A stretch of 64,000 bases of DNA from Pseudarthrobacter sp. NIBRBAC000502770 (GCF_006517815.1 NZ_CP041198.1:2480001-2544000), one strand, 5' to 3'; shown: positions 48,545 to 60,696, counted from the stretch's first letter. Program-made: numbers and translations. Notes: generated by a model not told the origin, from the sequence alone.

Positions 48545-50328
48545 GCGTTCTGTCCCTCCTGTTGGGTTGCGATGATCGCGGCACTCCAGGGCGCCATGGC
48601 CAGTGCCCCGCCGTCCAACCCGGTTCCGTCGTCGGTAGCCAGCAGGACGCTGCCGGAACCGTCCAGCCGGACCTTGGCGTCGGAGAAGTTCACCAGCACC
48701 TCGACGGAACCGCGCCGGAACCGCAGCCAGCCGGCGTCGTCGTCGAACGAAACGTCGGTGCCGCCGAAGCCAAGCCCGGCCAGGTCCGGATGGGAGCGGC
48801 GCAGCGCCGTCAGGGACCGGTACAGCTCCAGGAGCCGCGCGTGGTCACCCGTGGAAGCCTCGGCCCAGTCCAGCTTGGAGCGGCGGAAGGTTTCCGGGTC
48901 CTGGGGATCGGGCACGACGGCGGGATCCCACCCCATGCGCTCAAACTCCCTGATGCGCCCTTCCGCGGTGGCCTTGCCGAGCTCAGGTTCGGGGTGCGAG
49001 GTGAAGAACTGCCACGGCGTGGAGGCCCCGTATTCCTCGCCCATGAACAGCATGGGCGAGAACGGCGAGGTCAGCGTGAGCACCGCGGCCACGGCCAGCT
49101 GCCCGTAGGACAAGGACTGGGAGAGCCTGTCCCCCGTGGCCCGGTTGCCGATCTGGTCGTGGTTCTGGTTGCAGACCACCAGCGCCGCCGGGTGCACCAG
49201 CGAGGCGTTGATGGGGCGTCCGTGGTGCCGGCCGCGGAAGCTGGAGTAGCTGCCGTCGTGCAGGAACCCGTCCTTGAGCACCTTGGCCAGCACGGCCAGG
49301 GAGTCGAAGTCGGAGTAATAGCCGGTGGTTTCGCCGCTGACGTTGACGTGCACCGCGTGGTGGAAGTCGTCGCTCCATTGGCCGGCCAGGCCGTACCCGT
49401 TGGCGTCCCGGGGGTAGATCAGGCGCGGGTTGTTGAGGTCCGATTCCGCGATGAGGGTCTTGGGCAGCCCGGTTTCAGCCGAAATGGCGTCGCCCAGGGC
49501 CCCTAGGTCCTCCAGGATGTGCACGGCCCGCTCGTCCCGCAGCGCGTGCACCGCGTCCAGGCGGAGGCCGTCCACGTGGTAGTCACGCAGCCACAGGGCG
49601 GCGTTGTCCAGGATGTATTCGCGCACCACGTCCGAGCCGGGGCCGTCCAGGTTTACGGAATCGCCCCAGGTGTTGGCGTCCCCCTGCTTGAGGTACGGGC
49701 CGAACTTGGGAAGGTAGTTGCCGCTGGGTCCCAGGTGGTTGTACACCACGTCCTGGATGACGCCGAGCCCTGCCGCGTGGGCGGCGTCGACGAACCGCTG
49801 GTAGGCGGCAGGTCCGCCGTAGCCCTCGTGCACGGCGTACCACTGGACACCGTCGTAGCCCCAGTTGTGGGTGCCGTTGAATCCGTTGACCGGCAGCAGT
49901 TCCACGAAGTCGATGCCCAGGTCCGCCAGGTAGCCCAGCTTGTCCACGGCGGCGTCCAGGGTTCCTTCGGGGGTGAAGGTGCCCACATGGAGTTCGTAGA
50001 TCACGGAGCCCTGCAGGTCCTTGCCGCCCCAGCCGGAGTCCTGCCACGCGTAGGCGGCGGGATCGTAGGTGCGGGACAGTTTGTGCACGCCGGCGGGGAG
50101 CCGGCGCGACCGCGGATCCGGGATGGGGGTGCTGTCCCCGTCCAGCAGGTAGCCGTAGTCGACGTCGCCGCCGGCCGGGGCGTCGGGCGCAGTCCACCAG
50201 CCTTCAGAGCCGGGCGCGGTCTCCTTTTTTTGCATCGGGTACTGCCGGCCGTCGGCCAGCAGTACTACCGATGCAGCTTCCGGCGCCCACACGTCGAAGC
50301 GCTCGGGTCCTGCGTTGACCAGGGTCAT
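48541..50328 (-). CDS. treZ: Malto-oligosyltrehalose trehalohydrolase
   Basis: A 595-residue GH13 enzyme that releases trehalose from maltooligosyltrehalose made by TreY. The N-terminal CBM48/E-set domain ([17 protein letters not shown]) precedes the barrel; [11 protein letters not shown] and the [12 protein letters not shown] nucleophile Asp follow, then [10 protein letters not shown] with the acid Glu and [10 protein letters not shown] with the transition-state Asp. The ATG at 50328 overlaps the treY stop by 4 bases. Confidence 0.96.
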   Translation of the reverse strand: MTLVNAGPERFDVWAPEAASVVLLADGRQYPMQKKETAPGSEGWWTAPDAPAGGDVDYGYLLDGDSTPIPDPRSRRLPAGVHKLSRTYDPAAYAWQDSGWGGKDLQGSVIYELHVGTFTPEGTLDAAVDKLGYLADLGIDFVELLPVNGFNGTHNWGYDGVQWYAVHEGYGGPAAYQRFVDAAHAAGLGVIQDVVYNHLGPSGNYLPKFGPYLKQGDANTWGDSVNLDGPGSDVVREYILDNAALWLRDYHVDGLRLDAVHALRDERAVHILEDLGALGDAISAETGLPKTLIAESDLNNPRLIYPRDANGYGLAGQWSDDFHHAVHVNVSGETTGYYSDFDSLAVLAKVLKDGFLHDGSYSSFRGRHHGRPINASLVHPAALVVCNQNHDQIGNRATGDRLSQSLSYGQLAVAAVLTLTSPFSPMLFMGEEYGASTPWQFFTSHPEPELGKATAEGRIREFERMGWDPAVVPDPQDPETFRRSKLDWAEASTGDHARLLELYRSLTALRRSHPDLAGLGFGGTDVSFDDDAGWLRFRRGSVEVLVNFSDAKVRLDGSGSVLLATDDGTGLDGGALAMAPWSAAIIATQQEGQNA

Positions 50329-52655
50329 GCCTTTTCTCCATCCACGGGTACCAGCAGGGCCACGGGGTAGGTACCCAGCACTTCGGACACCGAAACCTGC
50401 CCAGGACCGTGGCTGGTACCGGTGAGTTCGTCGCGCATGGCAGCGGAAAGCTCGACGGCGGTGTCCCGCCACCCACCGGCGGCTTCCAGGCCGGCGGGCA
50501 GCCGGGTAGCCAGGGTCACCGCGCCGGACGAGGCTGCCGAGGTGCCGCGGGAAAACACGAGCAGGTGCCCTGCGGCCGGCCCGGTGGCCTCGAGCGGGGT
50601 GTAGCCCTGGAACAGCTCCGGCCGGTCCCGGCGAAGGCGCAGGGCCCGGGAAGTGACCAGCAGCTTGCTCGCCTCCGTGCCCGCGTCCGGCAACTCACCG
50701 TCGTCGAGCTTTGCCAGCTCTGCCTGCCGTGCGGCGAAGTCCACGGGCCGGCGGTTGTCCGGGTCGGTCAGCGACCGCTCCCAGAACTCGCTGCCTTGGT
50801 AGACGTCCGGCACGCCCGGCATGGTGAGCTGGACCAGCTTCGCGGACACCGAATTCGCGGCCGAGAAGGCGTCGATGCGGGCCACGAAGTCCCCCACGAC
50901 CTGGGCCACCTGGGCGTCGTCGAAGACTGCGTCGACGGTGGCTTTTACCGCAGCTTCGAAGTCCTCGTTGGGATCGGTCCAGGTGGTGGAGTTGCCGGCC
51001 TCCCTGGCTGCCTTTTCCGCATAGCCCTGCAGCCGCTCCCGGCTTGCAGGCCAGGCGCCGACGATCGCCTGCCACAGCAGGTTCTCGTACGGCCCGTCCG
51101 GAATCGGCGCCAGTCCGCGGAGCGCCCCCAGCGTTTCCGCCCACTCCTGCGGCAGTTCGGCGATGACCGAGATCCGGGCCCGGGCGTCCTCGCTGCGCTT
51201 GGTGTCGTGGGTGGACAGGGTGGTCATGGACAGCGGCAGTTCCTGTTGGCGCCGCTGCATGCGCTGGTGGAATTCCTCCGGTGCCACCGCGAACTCGGTG
51301 GGCTCGGCACCCACCTCGGTCAGGGTGCCCAGGCGGGTGTAGCGGTAGAACGCCGTGTCCTCCACGCCCTTGGCCATGACCATGCCGGAGGTCTGCTGGA
51401 AGCGGACGGCGATGGGGTTGGCGGGGTCCAGCAGCAGCGGCAGGAGGGTTCCCACCGCTACGTCCAGGTCCGGCCGGTGCGCCGCGGCGGACTCGCAGGC
51501 TTCCTTGAGGACGTCGGCTCCCACCGGCAGGTAGGACCGGTAGACCGGGAAGGACGCGATGATCTCCGCGATGGCGTCGGCTGCCTGGTCCACCGTGATC
51601 CCGTGGGACTCGGGGACCAGCCGGGCCAGGCGCAGCACCTCGGAGCGCAGGATGCCGTCGGCGATCATGCGCTTGGTGCCGCGGATCATCTCGGCGTAGT
51701 CGGCGGCCCCGGACGTTCCCCGCAGGGAGGCGTCCAGTGCGTCCAGGGCCTGCTGCCCTGCGGGGTCCACGAAGACCCGGTCCACGTCCGCCAGTGCGTC
51801 GTAACCGGTGGTCCCTTCGCAGGCGAAGTCCTGGGGCAGGACTTCGCCCGGTTCCAGGATCTTCTCCACCAGGACGTACGCGCCACCGCTGAGGTCCTTG
51901 AGCCAGCGGAGGTAGCCGGCGGGGTCGGCCAGCCCGTCCGGGTGGTCCACGCGGAGACCGTCCACCAGGCCTTCGGTGAACCAGCGGCCCACCTCGGCAT
52001 GGGCCTTCTCGAAGACGGACGGCTCTTCCACCCGGATGCCGGCGAGGGTGGTGACCGCGAAGAAGCGCCGATAGTTCAGCTCGGCATCGGCACGGCGCCA
52101 GTCCATGAGCTGGTAGTGCTGGCGGCTGTGGACGTCCTGCGGGGAGTCACCCTCGCTGTACGTGCCCTCGGCCAGCGGGAACCGGTGGTCGTAGTAGCGG
52201 AGCTCGCCATCCTTGACCTCGAGCTTGTCCAGGTCGGCGTCCGAGCCGAGCATCGGCAGCCGGACCTTTCCGCCGCCCAGGTCCCAGTCGACGTCGAACG
52301 CTTCGGCGTACGGCGATTCGCGGCCTTCCTTGAGGAGGGACCACCACCACGGGTTCTGTACCGGGGTGGCAACGCCCACGTGGTTGGGCACGATGTCCAC
52401 CAGGACGCCCATGCCGTGCTCGCGGGCAGCCCTGGAGAGGGCCAGCAGGCCTTCCGGGCCGCCGCGGTCCGGGTCCACCGCGGAGGGGTCCGTCACGTCG
52501 TAGCCGTGGTCCGAGCCCTTCTCCGCGGTGAGGATGGGCGAGAGGTACACCCAGTCCACGCCGAGGTCCTTCAGGTACGGGACCTTTTCGGCGGCGTCGA
52601 AGAGGGTGAAGCTGCTGCGGATCTGCAAACGGTAGGTGGAAACCGGGGTCCTCAT
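50325..52655 (-). CDS. treY: Malto-oligosyltrehalose synthase
   Basis: A 776-residue GH13 enzyme that isomerises the reducing end of maltodextrins to a trehalosyl unit. The start [20 protein letters not shown] is typical. [24 protein letters not shown] with the nucleophile Asp, [12 protein letters not shown] with the Glu acid, and [14 protein letters not shown] are conserved. It lies between glgX/treX and treZ with 4-base overlaps at both ends, so the three are translationally coupled. Confidence 0.96.
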   Translation of the reverse strand: MRTPVSTYRLQIRSSFTLFDAAEKVPYLKDLGVDWVYLSPILTAEKGSDHGYDVTDPSAVDPDRGGPEGLLALSRAAREHGMGVLVDIVPNHVGVATPVQNPWWWSLLKEGRESPYAEAFDVDWDLGGGKVRLPMLGSDADLDKLEVKDGELRYYDHRFPLAEGTYSEGDSPQDVHSRQHYQLMDWRRADAELNYRRFFAVTTLAGIRVEEPSVFEKAHAEVGRWFTEGLVDGLRVDHPDGLADPAGYLRWLKDLSGGAYVLVEKILEPGEVLPQDFACEGTTGYDALADVDRVFVDPAGQQALDALDASLRGTSGAADYAEMIRGTKRMIADGILRSEVLRLARLVPESHGITVDQAADAIAEIIASFPVYRSYLPVGADVLKEACESAAAHRPDLDVAVGTLLPLLLDPANPIAVRFQQTSGMVMAKGVEDTAFYRYTRLGTLTEVGAEPTEFAVAPEEFHQRMQRRQQELPLSMTTLSTHDTKRSEDARARISVIAELPQEWAETLGALRGLAPIPDGPYENLLWQAIVGAWPASRERLQGYAEKAAREAGNSTTWTDPNEDFEAAVKATVDAVFDDAQVAQVVGDFVARIDAFSAANSVSAKLVQLTMPGVPDVYQGSEFWERSLTDPDNRRPVDFAARQAELAKLDDGELPDAGTEASKLLVTSRALRLRRDRPELFQGYTPLEATGPAAGHLLVFSRGTSAASSGAVTLATRLPAGLEAAGGWRDTAVELSAAMRDELTGTSHGPGQVSVSEVLGTYPVALLVPVDGEKA

Positions 52656-54910
52656 GCCGTGGCGTCCTCGTCGGTGCCCGTTGCCCTTGCCTCGCTCGCC
52701 TCCGCAGCCTTGGTCTGGGCCTCCACCATTTCCTCCTGGGCTTCCTCGTGCTCGGCCATGGAGGCCAGGGACGCGGCTGCGGAAGTGTCCACTTCAGCTT
52801 CGGGGCCGGAGTAGGCGCGCAGGACCACCATGGACTTCGCATCCAGGGTCAGGGTGGCCCCGGCCTTGAGCGGCTCGTAGGCGTCGGCCTGGGCGGCGGT
52901 GTCGACCAGGACCTCCCAGTACTGCGAGTACTCGTCGGACGGGACGCAGAAGTCCACATCCTCGTCGTGGGCGTTGAAGGCCATGAGGAAGCTGTCATCA
53001 GTGATCCTGCGGCCGCGCGCGTCCTGTTCCTGGATGCCGTCACCGTTGTAGAACACGCCGATGGTCCGGCCGAAGCCGCTCCCCCAGTCCTCCGGCAGCA
53101 TTTCGGTGCCATCGGTCTTGAGCCAGACAATGTCCGGCAGCTTCTCGCCTTCGCCACGGCGCACCGGGCGGCCGTCGAAGAAGCGGCTGCGGCGGAACGT
53201 GGGGTGGTCGTGGCGGAGCTTGTTCACGAAGGCCGTGAACTCCACCAGCGGCTGGTCCATGGCTTCCCAGTGCACCCAGCTGAGCTCGGAGTCCTGGCAG
53301 TACGTGTTGTTGTTGCCCTGCTGCGTGCGGCCCAGTTCGTCGCCGTGGAGCAGCATGGGCACGCCCTGGGAGAGCAGCAGCGTGGCGATGAAGTTCCGCT
53401 GCTGCCGGGCACGGAGGGTCAGCACCTTCTCGTCGTCGGTGTCCCCCTCCACGCCGCAGTTCCAGGAACGGTTGTGGGATTCGCCGTCGTTGTTGCCTTC
53501 GCCGTTGGCCTCGTTGTGCTTCTCGTTGTAGGAGACCAGGTCCCGCATGGTGAAGCCGTCGTGGGCGGTGACAAAGTTGATGGAGGCCACCGGGCGCCGG
53601 GCGGAGCTCTCGTACAGGTCGGCGGAGCCGGTCAGGCGGGAAGCGAACTCGCCCAGGGTGGAGGGCTCGCCTCGCCAGAAGTCACGGACGGTGTCGCGGT
53701 ACTTGCCGTTCCATTCCGTCCACTGCGGCGGGAAGTTGCCCACCTGGTAGCCGCCGGGTCCAACGTCCCACGGCTCGGCGATCAGCTTCACCTGGGAAAC
53801 TACCGGGTCCTGCTGGATGAGTTCGAAGAAGGTGGAGAGCTTGTCCACGTCGTAGAACTCGCGGGCCAGAGTGGAAGCGAGGTCGAAGCGGAAGCCGTCC
53901 ACGTGCATCTCGGTAACCCAGTAGCGCAGGGAATCCATGAGCAGCTGCAGGGAGTGCGGGTGGCGCACGTTGAGCGAGTTGCCGGTGCCCGTGTAGTCCA
54001 TGTAGTGCTTGAGGTCGTTGTCCACCAGCCTGTAGTAGGCCTGGTTGTCGATGCCCTTGAAGGACAGCGTGGGGCCCAGGTGGTTGCCTTCGGCCGTGTG
54101 GTTGTAGACGACGTCCAGGATCACTTCGATGCCGGCGCGGTGCAGGTCGCGGACCATGGCCTTGAATTCCTGGACCTGGTGCCCCACGTCGCCCGTGGAG
54201 CTGTAGGTGTTCTGCGGGGCGAAGAAACCGATGGTGTTGTAGCCCCAGTAGTTGTTGAGGCCCTTCTCTTCCAGGGTGCCGTCATTGACGAACTGGTGGA
54301 CCGGCATGAGCTCGATGGCGGTGACGCCGAGCTTCTTCATGTGCTCGATCACGGCGGGGTGGGAAACGCCGGCGTAGGTGCCGCGCTGCTCCTCGGGGAT
54401 CTCGGGGTGCAGTTCGGTGAGGCCCTTGACGTGGGCTTCGTAGATCACCGACTGGTGGTACGGGATCTTCAGCTGGCGGTCGCCGTCCCACTCGAAGAAC
54501 GGGTTGATGACCACGCCGTGCATGGTGTGCGGCGCGGAATCGGCGTCGTTGCGGGAATCAGGATCGCCGAATTCGTACGAGAACAGCGCGGGGTCCCAAT
54601 CGATTTGGCCCTGGATGGCCTTGGCGTAGGGGTCCATGAGCAGCTTGTTCGGGTTGAACCGGTCACCGCTGGCGGGGTTGTACTGACCGTGCACCCGGTA
54701 GCCGTACTTCTGGCCGGGCTGGATGTGGGGCAGGTAGCAGTGCCACACGTAGCCGTCCACTTCGGTCAGCTCGATCTTGGTTTCGGTCAAGTCATCGGCC
54801 AGGAGGCAGAGCTCGACCCGCTCCGCCCGTTCGCTGAACAGGGCGAAATTGGTGCCGGTGCCGTCAAAGGTAGCTCCCAGCGGGTAGGCAGTTCCAGGCC
54901 AGACTTCCAT
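52652..54910 (-). CDS. glgX: Glycogen debranching enzyme (GlgX/TreX)
   Basis: A 752-residue GH13 isoamylase-type enzyme. An N-terminal CBM48 domain ([18 protein letters not shown]) is followed by the barrel with [23 protein letters not shown] (nucleophile), [15 protein letters not shown] (acid Glu) and [13 protein letters not shown]. It debranches glycogen to supply linear chains to TreY. The ATG at 54910 has a GAGGAG ribosome-binding site; another at 54946 lacks one. The C-terminal tail of about 40 Ala/Glu-rich residues is coiled or disordered. It leads the trehalose operon. Confidence 0.95.
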   Translation of the reverse strand: MEVWPGTAYPLGATFDGTGTNFALFSERAERVELCLLADDLTETKIELTEVDGYVWHCYLPHIQPGQKYGYRVHGQYNPASGDRFNPNKLLMDPYAKAIQGQIDWDPALFSYEFGDPDSRNDADSAPHTMHGVVINPFFEWDGDRQLKIPYHQSVIYEAHVKGLTELHPEIPEEQRGTYAGVSHPAVIEHMKKLGVTAIELMPVHQFVNDGTLEEKGLNNYWGYNTIGFFAPQNTYSSTGDVGHQVQEFKAMVRDLHRAGIEVILDVVYNHTAEGNHLGPTLSFKGIDNQAYYRLVDNDLKHYMDYTGTGNSLNVRHPHSLQLLMDSLRYWVTEMHVDGFRFDLASTLAREFYDVDKLSTFFELIQQDPVVSQVKLIAEPWDVGPGGYQVGNFPPQWTEWNGKYRDTVRDFWRGEPSTLGEFASRLTGSADLYESSARRPVASINFVTAHDGFTMRDLVSYNEKHNEANGEGNNDGESHNRSWNCGVEGDTDDEKVLTLRARQQRNFIATLLLSQGVPMLLHGDELGRTQQGNNNTYCQDSELSWVHWEAMDQPLVEFTAFVNKLRHDHPTFRRSRFFDGRPVRRGEGEKLPDIVWLKTDGTEMLPEDWGSGFGRTIGVFYNGDGIQEQDARGRRITDDSFLMAFNAHDEDVDFCVPSDEYSQYWEVLVDTAAQADAYEPLKAGATLTLDAKSMVVLRAYSGPEAEVDTSAAASLASMAEHEEAQEEMVEAQTKAAEASEARATGTDEDATA

Positions 54911-54979
54911 CGTGCTCCTCATTATTTGGTCAGCAGCAGACGGCATTGGAACGCCCCTGCTGCTGGTGCGAACTAATGC

Positions 54980-56563
54980 CTACCGTAGTGGTTGGCTGTG
55001 ACTATTACGTTTCCAGGCTCCATATTTACTAAGCATGCTGACTTTACCCCAAATTTCGGGTAGGGCTTCCGCAACACGTCCCGCGGTGATCGGGCCCCCG
55101 GACACGGACGCCGACGCCGCCGTCCCGGCCTGGCCGTGCAGGGCAGCACCCAGCGCTGCGATGGCGGCCCACCGCGCGTCGGCGCCGATGCCCAACGCAC
55201 TGAAACGCCCGTCGTCGTCCCCTGCCTGGGCGAGCAGCGCACCGATGACGCCGGCCAGCACATCCCCGCTGCCGGCCGTGGCGAGCCAGGGCGTGCCGTC
55301 CGCCTGGCTGAAAATGGCGCCCTGCGGTGCAGCTACAAGCGTTGTGGCGCCTTTGAGCAGGACGGTAGCCCCGGTGCGCTCTGCCGCGCTGCGCACGGCT
55401 GCCAGCGTTCCCGCCTCCACCGCTTCACGGTCCTCAGGGTGGCCCAGCCGCTGGAACAACGATGCGAGTTCCCCGGCGTGCGGGGTCAGCACCACGTGCG
55501 GGGGCAGGACGGCGGGGAGCGCCGGCAACGCCCCGGCGTCGGCTACCACGGGAAGGCCGGACGCGATCGCGTCCCGTGCCCGGGTCAGTTGATCGCGGTC
55601 CCCCGGCCCCAGGCCGGAGCCCACCAGCCAGGCCTGCACGCGGTTTCCAGCCACGGTCCCGGTGCTGCAGACAACCTCGGGGCACGACCGGCGGACCAGG
55701 TCTGCCACCGACGGCGGCCCCAGGTACCTGACCATGCCCACTCCCGCGGCAAGGGCGCCGCGGCAGGCGAGCACCGCCGCGCCGGGGTAGTCCTCGGAGC
55801 CCGCCACCACGCCCAGCACGCCGCGGGAGTATTTCTGGGCCCGCCGGGACGGGTGGGGCAGGAGGCGCGCCATGTCAGCGTCCTCGAGCCGGCGCAGGGA
55901 GGGCTCCGGCAGGTGCGTCTCGATCCCGATGGGCACCACCAACACCCTGCCCGCGTGGTCCGCGCCGGGATCGGCGAGCAGGCCGTTCTTCGCTCCGCCG
56001 AACGTGACCGTCAGGTCTGCCGGGAGGATGGGTGCGGCGGCCTCGCCGGTGTCCGCGTCAACGCCGCTGGGAAGGTCGCACGCCACCACAAAGCCGCGGC
56101 GGTGCGCGTCAGTTACAGCCTGGACGAGGGCTGCGGCGCTCCCCCGCAGGCCGCCCTTGGCGCCGGTTCCCAGCACGGCATCAATCACGACGTCGGCCCG
56201 GGCGGCTTCCTCTGCCAGATCCGGAAGTCCCGCGTCCGTGAGCCGATGCACCCTGCCGCCGGCGCGCTCAAGTGCGGCCAGGCCGGCCGAATGGGCCGCG
56301 TCCCCGGTCAGCACCGCCGTCGTACGCATTCCCCGGGCGGCCAGGAAGGCGCCGGCGAACAGCCCGTCGCCGCCGTTGTTGCCCTTGCCTGCCAGCACCA
56401 CCACGCGGGCGCCGTTCAGGCGGCTGCCGCGTGAGTGAAGTTCATTGACGACGGCGTTGGCCAGGCCGTGCGCGGCGCGCTGCATGAGCACGTCCCCCAG
56501 TCCGTCGGCGAGGAGTGGCTCCTCGGCGGCCCGGACCTGCGTTCCGGTGTAGGCGCTGATCAT
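54980..56563 (-). CDS. nnrD: Bifunctional NAD(P)H-hydrate epimerase / ADP-dependent dehydratase
   Basis: A 527-residue fusion that repairs hydrated NAD(P)H. The N-terminal YjeF_N epimerase covers about residues 1-215 (VVLAGKGNNGGDGLFAGAFL; IDAVLGTGAKGGLRG). The C-terminal ribokinase-like dehydratase covers about residues 230-500 (VLTPHAGELASLF; LKGATTLVAAPQG; ATAGSGDVLAGVIGALLAQ). It lies next to acpS and glmS, as in other actinobacteria. The N-terminal domain is sometimes called nnrE. Just 15 bases separate it from acpS. Confidence 0.95.
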   Translation of the reverse strand: MISAYTGTQVRAAEEPLLADGLGDVLMQRAAHGLANAVVNELHSRGSRLNGARVVVLAGKGNNGGDGLFAGAFLAARGMRTTAVLTGDAAHSAGLAALERAGGRVHRLTDAGLPDLAEEAARADVVIDAVLGTGAKGGLRGSAAALVQAVTDAHRRGFVVACDLPSGVDADTGEAAAPILPADLTVTFGGAKNGLLADPGADHAGRVLVVPIGIETHLPEPSLRRLEDADMARLLPHPSRRAQKYSRGVLGVVAGSEDYPGAAVLACRGALAAGVGMVRYLGPPSVADLVRRSCPEVVCSTGTVAGNRVQAWLVGSGLGPGDRDQLTRARDAIASGLPVVADAGALPALPAVLPPHVVLTPHAGELASLFQRLGHPEDREAVEAGTLAAVRSAAERTGATVLLKGATTLVAAPQGAIFSQADGTPWLATAGSGDVLAGVIGALLAQAGDDDGRFSALGIGADARWAAIAALGAALHGQAGTAASASVSGGPITAGRVAEALPEIWGKVSMLSKYGAWKRNSHSQPLR

Positions 56564-56578
56564 GCGGCGGGGGCCTGG

Positions 56579-56926
56579 TCAGCCTTCGGCCAGGACCGTG
56601 GCCGTGGCGATGCCGCCGTCGTGGCTGATGGACAGGTGCCAGCGCTTGACGCCCTTGGCCTCGGCCACCGCAAGGACCGTTCCCTTGACCTGGACGGTGG
56701 GCCCGTTGCTGTCCAGGCCGATCCAGCAGTCCTGCCAGTTCATGCCGGCGGGCGCACCGAGGACCTTGGCCACCGCTTCCTTGGCGGCGAACCGGGCGGC
56801 CAGGGACCGGGTGTTCAGTTCCCGTTCCGCGGGAACGAACAGGCGGTCCCGCAGACCCGGCGTCCGCTCCAACTGCCGCCCGAACCGCTCGATGTCTACT
56901 ACGTCTACCCCGATGCCAACGATCAT
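56579..56926 (-). CDS. acpS: Holo-[acyl-carrier-protein] synthase
   Basis: A 115-residue phosphopantetheinyl transferase that activates acyl carrier protein with CoA. It has [14 protein letters not shown] with the Mg-binding Asp at the N-terminus and [15 protein letters not shown] in the middle; [19 protein letters not shown] ends the protein. An ATG at 56935 gives three more residues; I chose 56926 because it places the family start MIVGIGVD first. It precedes nnrD. Confidence 0.95.
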   Translation of the reverse strand: MIVGIGVDVVDIERFGRQLERTPGLRDRLFVPAERELNTRSLAARFAAKEAVAKVLGAPAGMNWQDCWIGLDSNGPTVQVKGTVLAVAEAKGVKRWHLSISHDGGIATATVLAEG

Positions 56927-57140
56927 GGGTGCCATTCTACGGTGGCGGCTGCAGCGGGAAGGCTGGTGCGCGCCGGTCATTCGGGCTGTCCGCCATCAGC
57001 GGAAACGCGTGACTTTTGGGGCGATCTTGCGGAGCGCACGCCGGGAACCGGGGGCTCCGGGGCCGGGGCGGCGTAAAAGTTACACAGATCCGCTCGGCCC
57101 CAGGTATCAACGTTCTTCCATTTGCTGGAGATAATGCCCT

Positions 57141-57650
57141 ATGGACAACTCGAAAGGCTCCCAGGCGCCACGGAGGAGAAGACCTTGGCGAAGGGTTTTC
57201 AAAGGAGTCCTGATCGCACTCGCCGTCATCGCTGCTCCGTTTTTTGCGTTGCAGGCGTCGTACGTGTTGGGAACGGCCCGGATGGTGTCACTCGCCGACA
57301 GGCTCCATCCGTTGGCCGGGTGGGAACCGGATGGTGAAAACGTCAGCGGCGGGTTCTTCTGCGTCCCTGTCGCTGTGCCTTGCGACAGCATGTGGCGCCA
57401 GTATAGGACTCAGCAACCCCCTACTCCCTCCGCCATCCGCCAACTAACCGTGGCGGCGGGGCTGGACGGGAAAGTGGACGGGGACTGTGAAACGTCTCCC
57501 CTTCCTCCGAATGTCACCGGAATGTACACAGCATGCAGCGCAGCCGGAGTGTTGGACGGCTATGACGTTGAGGTTCGGGTGCTGAAGTTGGCGGAGAACG
57601 ACCCGGAACGGATCATCCAGTTCCGGCTAGGCAGCATCAAAAACCGCTAG
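57141..57650 (+). CDS. Hypothetical secreted or membrane-anchored protein
   Basis: A 169-residue protein. The basic N-terminus (RRRRPWRR) and a hydrophobic helix at about residues 20-45 form a signal anchor. The extracytoplasmic part has four cysteines (FFCVPVAVPC, DGDCETS and YTACSAA), compatible with two disulfides. Family not recognised. The ATG at 57141 follows GGAGAT. Codon bias is weaker than in the flanking housekeeping genes. It is convergent with glmS across a shared terminator. Confidence 0.72.
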   Translation: MDNSKGSQAPRRRRPWRRVFKGVLIALAVIAAPFFALQASYVLGTARMVSLADRLHPLAGWEPDGENVSGGFFCVPVAVPCDSMWRQYRTQQPPTPSAIRQLTVAAGLDGKVDGDCETSPLPPNVTGMYTACSAAGVLDGYDVEVRVLKLAENDPERIIQFRLGSIKNR

Positions 57651-57659
57651 GCAAAACAG

Positions 57660-57688
57660 AGACCCCGGGTCGTTGTGGCCCGGGGTCT
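57660..57688. terminator. Bidirectional hairpin between hypothetical gene and glmS
   Basis: Perfect 10-bp stem AGACCCCGGG / CCCGGGGTCT with a 9-base loop, between convergent genes. An A-run lies just before it, giving a T-run for glmS on the minus strand. Confidence 0.85.
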
Positions 57689-57702
57689 GCGTTCTATAGG
57701 GT

Positions 57703-59595
57703 TTATTCGACCGTGACGCTCTTGGCGAGGTTGCGGGGCTGGTCCACGTCGTAGCCCTTGGCTGCGGCGAGTTCCGCGGCGAAGATCTGCAGCGGGACGG
57801 TGGTCAGCAGGGGCATCAGCAGGGTGGGGGTCTCGGGGACGTAGAAGACGTACTCGGCGTAGGCCTTCACGGCCTCGTCGCCTTCCTCGGCGATGACCAG
57901 GGTCCGGGCGCCGCGGGCACGGACTTCCTGGATGTTGGAGACCACCTTGGAGTGCAGCGAGTCACGCCCGCGCGGGGACGGGACCACGACGAACACGGGC
58001 TGGCCTTCATCGATCAGGGCGATGGGGCCGTGCTTGAGCTCACCGGCGGCGAACCCTTCGGCGTGGATGTACGCGATCTCCTTGAGCTTCAGCGCGCCCT
58101 CGAGGGCCACGGGGTAGCCTACGTGCCGGCCCAGGAACAGCACTGACTTCTCCTGCGCCATAGACCGGGCCAGTTCACGCAGCGGGCCGGCGTTGTCCAG
58201 GATGGTCTGGATCTTGGCGGGGATCTTGTTCAGGTCCGCCAGTACGTCCTTGATCTGGCCGGAGAAGATGTTCCCGCGCAGCTGCGCCAGGTACAGGCCC
58301 AGCAGGTACGCGGCCGTGATCTGGGCCAGGAACGCCTTGGTGGACGCCACCGCGATCTCCGGGCCGGCGTGCGTGTACAGCACGGCGTCGGACTCACGCG
58401 GGATGGTGGAACCGTTGGTGTTGCAGATGGAGATGGTCTTGGCGCCCTGTTCGCGGGCGTACCGGACGGCCATCAGGGTGTCCATGGTCTCGCCGGACTG
58501 GCTGATCGAGACCACCAGGGTGTTCTGGTCCAGGATCGGATCCCGGTAGCGGAACTCGTGTGCCAGCTCCACTTCGGTGGGGATCCGGCACCAGTTCTCG
58601 ATCGCGTACTTCGCCACCATGCCGGCATACGCGGCGGTGCCGCAGGCCAGGACGATGATCTTGTTGACCTGCTTCAGCAGCTCCGGGTCGATCCGCAGCT
58701 CATCCAGGGTCAGCTTGCCCTTGATGTCCGAACGTCCCAGCAGGGTCTGCGCCACGGCGTCGGGCTGGTCGTGGATTTCCTTCTCCATGAACGAGGAGAA
58801 GCCGCCCTTTTCCGCGGAGGCCGGGTCCCAGTCCACGTGGTATTCCTTGCCCTGGGCCGGGTTGCCGTAGAAGTCGGTGATCTCCACCGTGTCCGCGGTG
58901 ATCGTGACGATCTGGTCCTGGCCCAGCTCCACCGCGCGGCGGGTGTAGTCGATGAACCCGGACACGTCCGAACCCAGGAAGTTCTCCCCCTCGCCCAGGC
59001 CCACCACCAGCGGTGAGTTGCGGCGGGCGGCCACGACGACGTCGGGCTGGTCCGCGTGCACAGCCAGCAGCGTGAAGGCGCCCTCCAGGCGCTGGCAGGC
59101 GAGCTCCATCGCCTTGGTCAGGCCGCCGTTGGCGGTGTCCCCGCCCAGCTTGTTCCGCAGGATGTCTGCCAGCAGCGCGGCAGCGACCTCGGTGTCCGTC
59201 TCGGACAGGAACGTCACGCCCTTCTCCAGCAGCTCCAGCTTGAGCTCGGCGAAGTTTTCGATGATGCCGTTGTGGATCACGGCGAGCTTGCCGCCATCAG
59301 CCAGGTGCGGGTGCGCGTTGCGGTCCGTCGGCCCACCGTGCGTGGCCCACCGTGTGTGGCCAATACCGGTCAGCGCCTCCGGCAACGGCCGGGCCTCCAG
59401 CTCGCCAATCAGGTTGCTCAGCTTCCCGGACTTCTTCCGCGACTCGATAGCACCCTGGGACACCACAGCCACACCGGCAGAGTCATAACCGCGGTACTCC
59501 AGGCGGCGGAGCCCCTCAAGGACAACATCCAACGCACTGTGACCATTAACTGCACCGTCCACGGAACGGCCTACGTAACCCACGATTCCACACAT
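57703..59595 (-). CDS. glmS: Glutamine--fructose-6-phosphate aminotransferase
   Basis: A 630-residue protein making glucosamine-6-phosphate, the entry to UDP-GlcNAc. The N-terminal nucleophile Cys2 is in MCGIVGYVG. The glutaminase domain covers about residues 1-245, and two SIS domains about 300-600 ([40 protein letters not shown]). The C-terminus [11 protein letters not shown] is the standard GlmS end. No riboswitch-like leader was recognised. It works with glmM at the window end. Confidence 0.97.
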   Translation of the reverse strand: MCGIVGYVGRSVDGAVNGHSALDVVLEGLRRLEYRGYDSAGVAVVSQGAIESRKKSGKLSNLIGELEARPLPEALTGIGHTRWATHGGPTDRNAHPHLADGGKLAVIHNGIIENFAELKLELLEKGVTFLSETDTEVAAALLADILRNKLGGDTANGGLTKAMELACQRLEGAFTLLAVHADQPDVVVAARRNSPLVVGLGEGENFLGSDVSGFIDYTRRAVELGQDQIVTITADTVEITDFYGNPAQGKEYHVDWDPASAEKGGFSSFMEKEIHDQPDAVAQTLLGRSDIKGKLTLDELRIDPELLKQVNKIIVLACGTAAYAGMVAKYAIENWCRIPTEVELAHEFRYRDPILDQNTLVVSISQSGETMDTLMAVRYAREQGAKTISICNTNGSTIPRESDAVLYTHAGPEIAVASTKAFLAQITAAYLLGLYLAQLRGNIFSGQIKDVLADLNKIPAKIQTILDNAGPLRELARSMAQEKSVLFLGRHVGYPVALEGALKLKEIAYIHAEGFAAGELKHGPIALIDEGQPVFVVVPSPRGRDSLHSKVVSNIQEVRARGARTLVIAEEGDEAVKAYAEYVFYVPETPTLLMPLLTTVPLQIFAAELAAAKGYDVDQPRNLAKSVTVE

Positions 59596-59730
59596 AGGGA
59601 CAAGACTATCGGGCGCGTGGCACTTGTTCTAAACCGGAGGACCGCGATGCAGCGCCCCCGTGACAGGTGCCGCCGCGCTGAACAGGGGCGTCATTTCGCG
59701 ATGGGCCGGGCGGGGGGCAGAATCTTTAGC

Positions 59731-60696
59731 GTGACTTCGCAACGCAATGAAGCGAACGGGGAGGGTGCCTCGCCGTTCGTGGAGCTGGACCGGCATACCT
59801 GGTCCCGGCTCGCAGCCCAGATGGAACAGCCCCTCAACGAAGAGGACGTGCTGCGCCTTCGCGGGCTCGGCGACCCCTTGGACATCAAGGAGGTCAGTGA
59901 CGTCTACCTGCCGCTGTCACGGCTCCTGCACCTGTATGTGGAGGCTGCCGGGCAGCTGCACGCGGCCACCACCACCTTCCTTGGCGAGCAGACCCAGCGC
60001 ACCCCCTTCGTGATCGGCGTGGCCGGCTCGGTCGCGGTGGGCAAGTCCACCATCGCCCGTGTGCTGCGGGAAATGCTGCGCCGCTGGCCGGGCACCCCCA
60101 ACGTCGAGTTGATCACCACGGACGGTTTCCTCTACCCGCTGGCCGAGCTCAAGCGCCGGCAACTGCTGGACCGCAAGGGGTTCCCGGAATCCTATGACCG
60201 GCGGGCGCTGCTGCGCTTCGTGAGCGAGATCAAGGGCGGCGCCGAGGAAGTCCGGGCGCCCTGGTATTCGCACGTCACGTACGACATCGTGCCCGGCAAG
60301 GAAGTGGTGGTCCGCCGCCCGGACGTGCTGATCGTCGAGGGCCTGAACGTCCTGGCCCCGGCCCGCCCCCGGCATGACGGCCGGCAGGGCCTGGCCCTGA
60401 GCGACTTCTTTGACTTTTCCATCTACGTGGACGCGAAGACCTCCTATATCGAGGAGTGGTACGTGGACCGGTTCCGGAAGCTGCGGAGCACCGCGTTCGC
60501 GCAGCCGGAGTCCTATTTCCACCGCTACGCCACGCTCTCCGACGATGAGGCAGAGAACACCGCCAGGGACATTTGGAAGCGGATCAACGAGCCCAACCTG
60601 GAGGAGAACGTGCTGCCTACCCGCGGCCGGGCGCAGCTGGTGCTGACCAAAGACGCGGACCACTCCATCCGCCGCATGCTGCTCCGGAAGGTTTAG
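59731..60696 (+). CDS. coaA: Type I pantothenate kinase
   Basis: A 321-residue P-loop kinase, first step of CoA synthesis. Walker [19 protein letters not shown] is near residue 95, then [15 protein letters not shown], and the [24 protein letters not shown] segment of the pantothenate site. I chose GTG 59731, which matches the length of mycobacterial CoaA; an ATG at 59701 is also in frame. It diverges from glmS. Only 5 bases separate its stop from the VanY gene. Confidence 0.95.
   Translation: MTSQRNEANGEGASPFVELDRHTWSRLAAQMEQPLNEEDVLRLRGLGDPLDIKEVSDVYLPLSRLLHLYVEAAGQLHAATTTFLGEQTQRTPFVIGVAGSVAVGKSTIARVLREMLRRWPGTPNVELITTDGFLYPLAELKRRQLLDRKGFPESYDRRALLRFVSEIKGGAEEVRAPWYSHVTYDIVPGKEVVVRRPDVLIVEGLNVLAPARPRHDGRQGLALSDFFDFSIYVDAKTSYIEEWYVDRFRKLRSTAFAQPESYFHRYATLSDDEAENTARDIWKRINEPNLEENVLPTRGRAQLVLTKDADHSIRRMLLRKV

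Noticed and set aside
49207..49220. Further copy of the repeat core (TGATGGGGCGTCC)
   Set aside because: It lies inside treZ and encodes conserved residues (GRPINAS); a chance match.
59596..59730. glmS riboswitch/ribozyme
   Set aside because: The 135 bases between glmS and coaA show no recognisable glmS ribozyme core; it is essentially confined to Firmicutes and relatives.
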